The position numbers and the translations under genes were made by a program. Below, one piece after another: positions 31,267 to 37,927 of a DNA stretch of 37,927 nucleotides. Position 1 is the stretch's first letter. The number at the start of each line of letters is the position of its first letter. Origin of the DNA: Vermamoeba vermiformis (Eukaryota; Tubulinea; Echinamoebida). Where the stretch lies: assembly GCA_045837725.1 (NCBI GenBank), contig JBEWZL010000172.1:1-37927 (forward strand). The letters run 5' to 3'. The notes under the pieces were generated by a model. That model saw only the letters and a list, made by a program, of their open reading frames with translations, was not told where the DNA came from and ran no database searches.

Positions 31267-31550
31267 GTCTGTTGAGTAAATCTGAAGCAAACTGACTATC
31301 CCCAAACTCTCAGTGCCTACACACGAGGTTTTTTGCGTCAAAGCTGCCTCAGGCACTTTCGTGCTCATGCTACACCACAACGTGTTACATGCTACTAACA
31401 GTTAGCCTAGCAGGTGATTATGTGAATAAATCTGAAGCAAGCTGACTATCCCCAAACTCTCAGTGCCTACACACGAGGTTTTTTGCGTCAAAGCCGCCTC
31501 AGGCACTTTCGTGCTCATGCTACACCACAACGTGTTACATGCTATTCACA
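31267..31550. repeat. Pair of 150-bp-spaced direct repeats, each closed by a different inverted stem
   Basis: About 115 bp (from AAATCTGAAGCAA to GTGTTACATGCTA) is repeated with offset 150 bp at about 31278-31394 and 31428-31544, differing at only a few bases. Copy 1 is bracketed by CTGTTGAGTA (31269-31278) and TACTAACAG (31393-31401). Copy 2 is bracketed by TGTGAATA (31421-31428) and its exact complement TATTCACA (31543-31550). An internal AGTGCC/GGCACT pair exists in each. It may be a structured RNA or the foldback end of the adjacent transposon. Confidence 0.7.
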
Positions 31551-31582
31551 CAATAGTTAACTGATAACTCCTTGTACAAAAC

Positions 31583-34520
31583 TTAAAGATTTACACCTTT
31601 GAATTTCTTCCAGCACTTCTTGTGTAAGGCAACTTTGCACTGAATGCACTTGTAGCTAAGGCAATTAATTAGTTTGACAAAAGTACACCTACACATACTT
31701 ACAGTGTAGAAGAAGATATCTTTTGAGTTTGACAAAAGAAACAACGCTTGGAGTTGCCAAATTCGTACGCACAGGTGTGGGTGTATGGATTATGCTTTCC
31801 ACTGGCGCGCACAAGATCTAACGCTTCTATTGTGTAGTTTCGTTTCCTTTTTGATTGGAATTCCTCTACCAGGGAGCGCGCTAAATTGGCAAGAAATTTC
31901 TTGGCAGGAATATCACTGTTGGTGAGTCTTTTGAAGAGTGTTTCTGCCTGAACTTGAGCAGAGCGCTCCCAATCTGCAAATACTAAGCGCTCTGTTACTT
32001 TTCGAATCCGGTAGGGCCACTTAAACTTCTTGGCTTTGGAGTTATGCTTATCCACAGAACTGAAGTATGTCCGATATTGTTGCACCAAGTGGGGAGCAGA
32101 GTATGCAAGCTTTTTCTTTTTGTTTCCATCAATTACTTTTTCAGAAATTGAGGCTGCTGTTCCTCGATTACTAGCCCAGTGACAGGTCTTGCCTTGAGGG
32201 TCATAGAATGACATGATGATATCTGAGTCGTTTGTTAAGCTGCGCCATTGTCCTGGCTGTAAACAATGAGCAAGGTTGTTTTGAAACAGGTTAGGGTGTG
32301 ATGTTCCAATAATGCCAACAGTGTATCCAATATTGTGCTTTTGCAGGTGCTGCCATAGTGAGGAAAACTCTCTGTCACAAAATACATGATAGTGTGATAA
32401 GTTTCGAGTTGTCAGATTGTTCCATTCTTCATAATTTGTGGGTTCTCTAATAAAGTCATAAACGTGCCTTTGTTTGTCAGGGAGTCTTGACAATAAAAAA
32501 CTGACGGCTTTTTCCAAATCGAAATTTGTCTTTGATGCTCGTGGAAACATTGTTTTAAATGGTAGAGGTCTTTGCGAAAGTTGACCTGTTTTGAAGGCGT
32601 GATATAACTCTCGCCATTTCTTGAACTTGTCTGTTATGGTAGCAAACAGTCCATATCGAGGAATGAAGCCAGACATCCATCCACTTTCATCAATAATGAC
32701 ATATTCTAACATTGCCCAAGGGAATGGCTTGCGTAATCTGTAAATCTTGTAAATTGACCTTCCTTTCCAAGCATTTGCTTTATCATCTAAAGCAAGGTGG
32801 CTGAATGGCACCCATATTTCTGAGTAGGTTTGATTCAGAGCTGCCCAAACAAAGTACACATCATACCTAAGACCAAAGGTAAGAACCATTACAGTGAGTG
32901 AACAACGAACTTACTTTTTGTTCCGGTGTATAAACTTGAATTCATCTTTTAGCATTGTTTTAGCAATCCACCTGTTGCCCCACATGGCGCGTGAATGCAA
33001 AAAGGAGGCCCAAGAGTCATCAACAGAATGACCTGGCGATAATTGTTGTGCAATTCTAACACCAAGATAAGCGCGCAAATCGACTGCTTTGATGTGCAGA
33101 TTTGCATCTGTTGTTTTTTCAATATGTTCAATTATGTCATTCATCATAAGTAAGTAACAGTCAAGCTCTGTGACACGTAGTGTTGAAGACAGTTTTGGCT
33201 TTCCCAGTTGATGACGTATTGCATTAATTTTTGTTAAGATGAGCTGGTGCTTTGGTCCTGGGTTTGTCAATGGTTGAGAAGTTTTGGGCTTGAATTTACT
33301 CCCATCGTTTTTCCACCCAGACAGTTTTGCTTGAAGTTTAGCTGCCAGTAATGGTTATCAAAATGATTAATGAATGAGAAATCAATACCTTCTTTCACTG
33401 CTGCAGGACTTGCGACTTCTGATGTCTCTTCATTATCTTCTTCAATTGATTCACTCATATCATCACTTTCGTTTGCTTCATATTCACTATCTGATATCTC
33501 TATTGGATCACTTTGACATGATGTTGAGTCCCATTCCATAAAATCATTAAATTGCTGTGATTCATTTCCAATAATTCGTGTGGGTCTGGACTTGGTTGGG
33601 GATGAAATACGCTGTGTGCAGTACACTAAGATATAAGCACTTGCAATTCCCTCAAATAACCTCTGCATGAAGTCTTTGGGAGCCTACATTGAGGTTAGAA
33701 CCTGCAAAATGGCATACTTTGACTACCTTTGAGACGACTGCATCATTGAGTTCAAGCCATTGGTTGTTCGCAAGGCTGTAGGTTACGTAGTGACCCTGTT
33801 TAGCAGTTCCTTGGTGCACTATTATTGATTTGAGTTGGTAGGTCTCTGCATGACCACTACAACTGAGCTTTGCTGGAATAACTAGAGTTGACTTGAAGTG
33901 AAACTTCGCTTCATTCTTGTTGCCCAGATTATCAAAACGCTTAAGGTGGAGGACTAATGCAGTGGGGAATGTCAAAAATTTGTGTGAACCCCAGTCCTTA
34001 TCATTGAATAAGTTAAAATCCAAGTCTTATGCAAATGTTACGTACACTGCTGAAAAGTTGAACTAAACTGTCCACAACATTGCCGGGGGCAACTGGAATT
34101 GAAATATCTAAATTATAAAGTCAATTGAAATTAAGTCGAGTTGCAGCAGTCATTTGTACCTATAAAAGGCTCCATTAATTCTGAACCATTACGTTGTAAG
34201 GCACCACCAAAAACTTGCTTTATAATTCGCTTGAACTCAGAGTCTTCAGTTAACTTGTCCAATAAATTGAGCAGAAACTCTTGTAAATCACGGTGTTCTT
34301 TTTGGTAGCTTGCTTTTGATATTTTCAATAGCCTTGTTAATGGTTCGATATGAATTGTTTTATTACTCTTCATAAGTGTGATAATCTGTCGAAATTCAAT
34401 CGCAAGTTTGTGTGTAGGTTTTGATGATATAACAAGCTCACGGAAAGCTTCAATACTAAATAATAGCTGTAAAGAACTGCTAATGTAGCATGTGGCACCA
34501 AGGTTTACTACTTTGGCCAT
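31583..34520 (-). CDS. Ubiquitin-specific protease domain fused to a piggyBac-like transposase
   Basis: Seven exons: 34520-34160, 34107-34046, 33996-33727, 33683-33389, 33341-32915, 32866-31703, 31655-31583; 883 aa, in frame across six 43-52-bp introns. Residues 1 to about 270 form a compact USP (peptidase C19). It has Cys box VNLGATCYISSSLQLL, ISIPVAPGNVVDSLVQLF, LVLHLKRFDNLGN, His box GHYVTYSLANNQWLELND and closing strand AYILVYCTQRI; the zinc-ribbon finger cysteines are absent. An acidic linker (EISDSEYEANESDDMSES) leads to a piggyBac DDE domain: LRAYLGVRI, LALDDKANAWKGRS, DESGWMSGF, FCDREFSSLWQHL. A C-terminal Cys/His zinc domain (CFFCQ, YKCIQCKVALHKKCW) is typical of piggyBac. Separate transcripts remain possible, but no stop or new start separates the parts after splicing. 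Start chosen at MAKVVNLGATCY, just before the Cys box. Confidence 0.8.
31583..34520 (-). mobile_element. piggyBac-like DNA transposon, coding core; ends not located
   Basis: The transposase homology identifies a piggyBac-type element. I searched 30300-31580 and 34520-35100 by eye for matching inverted ends next to TTAA and found none I trust, so only the coding core is given. The paired repeats at 31267-31550 may be part of its left side. Confidence 0.6.
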
Positions 34521-35316
34521 TGCCGAGGCACTTTTCGAGGTCGCGTGTGGTTCGGATCTAACACATCAAAAATAAACTGAGTAATCATTAGCCATGTATA
34601 AAGTGATAATAACTCACCACTATTGTGCGAAATTTACTGGAATTTGTTTACAAAGATGGCAGAAAAAACTCAAACAATAGAGTCCGGGTCCCCTAAATCG
34701 CCTGTACAAAATCTTCTCAATATGAAGTCGCACACCTATCAATAAGATTGTATTAATAAGAGTGTTACAAATCGAAAGTACGACCCGAATAGTTGCAGCA
34801 CAATGGCCGAACAGATCGGAGGCGTTAATTTTAAAAAATAATTCAAAATAATTCAAAAGTGCTTGTAATTGCTTACGAGGCACTCTATTATTAATATTAT
34901 GATTTATCGCGATGGAATTAGTCGTTAATTTTGTTGTGATGCGAAGATCAGAAAAAACAAATCCAGCATCTGGCTTACCAACCAAAAGTTACGGCACTTC
35001 GCATCAATTGCCGTCAATTCAGGGACCACTTTGTACAGAAATATAACTTTAAGATATAAGTGTGGTCGTTCTATGTTGAAAAACGTAATTTTATTGTTAC
35101 AGTCGACTGCGAAATATGCCGCATAATTAATTCTTATAATATGACTCGGTATCTGGAATTTAATTTTGCATTGCCGAAGGTTAATTCTTATTAATTTTAA
35201 AAACTTATTCTATCTTCAGATCAGAACAACAACATCGACCAAGCAACGCTGCAACAGGCGAAGCCTATAACGTACGGAGATATTATTTTCTTAAATTTTA
35301 TATTAACATACAACAG
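34521..35316. other. Intergenic region between the piggyBac-like gene and P3
   Basis: About 800 bp, A/T-rich. A 5' leader intron for the minus-strand gene may lie near 34565-34618 (donor GTGAGTTATT, acceptor TGTTAG on that strand). Near its right end are possible 5' exons of P3: ATGACTCG at 35141-35148 before a GT, and 35220-35271 between AG and GT. Their phases do not join cleanly with the next exon, so I leave them out of the model. Confidence 0.4.
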
Positions 35317-37614
35317 GGACATTCGCGTCGTTATTTCAAATACTTGGCCAACGTGGTGGAGCAGTATTGCTCAGTTCAATGCTGACGCCGCAATGATACT
35401 TCAGTGCGCAAGGCCACTACCAGAAGAACGTGAGCTTGCGCGTGAGGATGGAACACTGTGGTTCATTAGCCAAGTTGAACTGCAGTTGCGCGGTGGTGGT
35501 GATGAACTACAGGTGTCGCATTTCATTTATGAGCAGTATCACTTGTACTGCACTCGCATCGAATCAGATCTCCTCATCGAGTTCTGCAACAACGGGCACT
35601 TGGTTGATCATTTAATTTACAAGAGGTACGTGGCAGACCTTTGCCAAAGAGTACTGTTACATGTGATCTTAATGCAACATTTCTAGGTCTCGCTTGCGCT
35701 ACACGCGAGCGAAAGATGTTGGCACTCGAATTACATCAGTTGAGCAACGCAATGCAAGAATTATCGAGATTGCTAAGCCTCTTCCAAAAAGCAACACGCT
35801 CACTGCACGAGCGATATATTGGTTTGTCACAACTGAACAAGTAGAAGTAGTCTTTGACGACACCCAATTATTTGAATGGTCAGAGACGGTCCCACTTTGT
35901 GACAGCAACGGTGCAACATCTTATTATCTGAATCGAGTAAACTTTCGACGAAACAAGCAAGGAACATTTTGGCTTCGATTTGTTAATAATGGCGAAGTGA
36001 TGAGTGTTATTTGCTCCAAAACTGTGAACAAACAACCAAAGCCAAACAAACGTATCAAATTGTCACAAGCTAGCGATGAGTCCAGCAAGCAGTCTGATCA
36101 AGAGACAGATTATGTTGTTCAATCTCCTGCAAACAATACCAACATGCCACAGTATTCAGAATCAATCCCTCAGCATCTTAAAAATCATGTGCAAACTCCA
36201 GTCCAAGAGCCTCTTATCATTAACATACTACTCTTGGTACCTCATGAATCAAATATTGTTAATCGGGTTCAGAAAGTGCTCCTCAAGCTCAAATATGACA
36301 AAGCAGCCAGCTCTGATAATCTTCATCTCTACAACCAAAAACAATTTGACCAGATACGGCACATATTGATATTTCTTTACAAAGAGGTTGATGCTACAGC
36401 ACTACAACATATGTTACCAACTGCTAATGATGTCATAGCGCTGCTTGAGAGAGATAAAAAAGAACAACCAGGCTACATAATGGAAGTTGAAAAAGTCAAC
36501 ATTTGTGCCCAAGGGGTCAACACAACATGGAAGTTAAACATCAAGACTTTTTTTGAGAAGGCAACAATTGATTACTTGCAGCTTGACCCTGCATTTCAAA
36601 CACTGTTTCATATTGACAAACTTGAAGCTCTTCTAAGTGGTGTTAGTTGTCAGAAAGATCTATCTTTGGAAGAGTTTGAAAAGAAACTTAGCACATTTAT
36701 CATTCACTGGAGCCTCAAGCCTCCTGCTGTGAAGGAACTGCGACAAAAGATCTACTTGTGCTTCAAATATGAGCATGATTCAGTCAGATCATTCACTGAC
36801 TATGCTCAAACTACTCTTGAGGCTCTTGGACTTGCTAGAAGAGCATTTGGCACTGAGCCTGTTACGGTCAATGGCTGTGTGCAAGTCTACATTCGATGCC
36901 CATCATACACACTGTGGTATATAATGCTAAACAAAAAAGAGATCTTCAGTATGCTGGCAGAAGAAGGACTTCAAGAGATCTATGAATGTTTCATTAGTGA
37001 TGTTGAAGCATCAATGAAACACCCTAAAAATGAAAAGTTTATGAATGAATTGACACACTTACAAGAACAGATGATAAGCGACAAGATCGCAGAGCAGCCT
37101 ACAACAAATAATAGATTTAGAGTTGTAGCAGAGACATTGCATACTGTTTCTACAATTGCTGATTCAAATGCAGCTATGACTACACCAGCTGTCACCAATG
37201 AGGGCTACACAGGGCCAGACAGAAAAAAGAATTGTGCCACATTGTTACGTTGCCTTGTCACACCTTTACAGTTTTTCTACAGCACTCTGCAATATTTAGC
37301 AGCTAGTATAGCACCAGCTATCATTGCAGTACCTAAATCAGCATTTGTAGTGCAGCTCAAACGAATTATCTATGTATTATTTGCCTGGAGCATATGTGTT
37401 AATTTGGCTGGTGGGAATGCTTTTCGCCTGGCAGTAAGCAAAACAGATTTAAAATTCTATTCTAATATCTCTTTAGGTTTTTGTCTTCATTTTACTATTT
37501 AAGCCAACTACCACTCATGGCTTGAAGATCTGCTTTTTTTTTGTATTGGTCTTTTCTGTCATCAACTTATGGCAAGCTGGCCCTCTTTTATTCGTATGCT
37601 CACATCTCTCCTAA
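35317..37614 (+). CDS. P3: tandem domain A, domain B and a C-terminal membrane region (5' end unresolved)
   Basis: Exons 35317-35625, 35687-37433, 37477-37614; the true start lies upstream or at Met 35393. The first exon looks like a diverged domain A (MILQCARPLPEER, TLWFISQ, LLIEFCNNGHLVDHL). A second, well-conserved domain A follows: RYTRAKDVGTRI, ARAIYWFVTTEQV, YYLNRVNFRRNKQGT, then basic NKRIKLSQ. Domain B spans about 36200-37090 (INILLLVPHES, QVYIRCPSYTLWYIML, EIYECFISDVEASMKHP). Where P1 and P2 carry domain C, P3 has hydrophobic segments (LQFFYSTLQYLAASIAPAIIAV; IIYVLFAWSICVNLAGG). After a 43-bp intron come VFVFILLF and ICFFFVLVFSVINLW, so three to four membrane spans are likely. If that intron is retained the protein stops at 37502. 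Membrane-anchored paralog of P1/P2; function unknown. Confidence 0.72.
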
Positions 37615-37927
37615 CCAAACCCTAAACTTAACATCTTGCTAGTATGAAAGAATTAGTTCTGTGTTCTGGGTTCTTGCCGGTCGGTAATTTTTAAGGATCT
37701 AGAACTGCACCAGGAAGAACAGAGAATTAGTTTTACTCAATACCAATGAAAGTCACACAATTAAATATGTAGGAGTGTATTTGCATGTTAAGATTACATT
37801 TAATTTGTACTACTTTTTGACAGGTTTGGACATCCGAAGAATACACCAAATAAAGTAACCTCCATTCACACAAAACTAAAACACTTTATACAACAACTAT
37901 GATACAATCCTTGCAACGCTTTCTAAG
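37615..37927. other. Right flank, non-coding
   Basis: 313 bp after the P3 stop with no supported gene. AATAAA near 37850 is a candidate polyadenylation signal for P3. Confidence 0.4.

Noticed and set aside
31267-31550. 5S rRNA or a spliceosomal snRNA in the 115-bp repeats
   Set aside because: Length is suggestive of 5S, but no 5S, U1, U2, U5 or U6 signature sequence is visible on either strand.
34620-34985. 121-residue minus-strand frame upstream of the USP-piggyBac gene
   Set aside because: A/T-rich composition and no recognisable features; the Cys box start at 34520 is complete without it.
35393-35625. Kinase hinge remnant suggested by LLIEFCNNGHLVDHL in P3
   Set aside because: No glycine loop, catalytic loop or DFG follows; the spacing fits a diverged domain A better.

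Overview
This is nuclear DNA from an intron-rich, gene-dense eukaryote. Genes are split by short GT-AG introns, mostly 41-113 bp, and every spliced model below that I summed keeps its reading frame across all junctions. Tyrosine-kinase-like (TKL) protein kinases, plant-style leucine-rich repeats, MYRF-type autoproteolysis and Harbinger/piggyBac transposons point to a protist, perhaps an amoebozoan-like one. An early-branching animal with compact introns is not excluded. I saw no rRNA, tRNA, CRISPR array or virus-derived element.

Layout, left to right. At 506-4719 (+) is a TKL-like kinase gene whose catalytic exon is split by a 2.6 kb PIF/Harbinger transposon (1597-4224). The element has inverted ends, a 3-bp target duplication, a HARBI1-like transposase, a Myb-like partner gene and three tandem-repeat arrays. 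From 4831 to 23371 everything is on the minus strand: two receptor-like genes (R1, R2), three genes of a multidomain family (P0, P1, P2), then two more receptor-like genes (R3, R4). At 23845-25188 (+) is a dual-specificity phosphatase. At 25555-27625 (+) lies an inverted partial copy of the P2-P1 locus. Its P1-derived half is fused to a kinase domain (K2), and a related zinc-finger kinase (K3) follows at 28848-30294. At 31583-34520 (-) is a gene whose spliced product joins a ubiquitin-specific protease domain to a piggyBac-like transposase. A fourth P-family gene (P3, +) occupies the right end.

The most notable content is the set of four R genes. Each encodes an unrecognised N-terminal domain, then an S74 intramolecular-chaperone/autoprotease domain with the MYRF Ser-Lys dyad, then one membrane span, then a plant-type LRR ectodomain. 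By analogy with MYRF, a cytosolic or nuclear fragment would be released by self-cleavage. Here the far side of the membrane is a ligand-binding-type LRR. The S74 exons are almost identical at DNA level between paralogs while the LRRs diverge, and all four carry the same palindrome in the same intron.

The P family shares an N-terminal domain ('A') that occurs with a second unknown domain ('B'), with a papain-like LRAT/PPPDE-resembling domain ('C'), or, in K2, with a TKL kinase. Receptors, kinases, a phosphatase and shuffled A-domain proteins side by side look like a fast-evolving signalling locus. That functional link is inference only.
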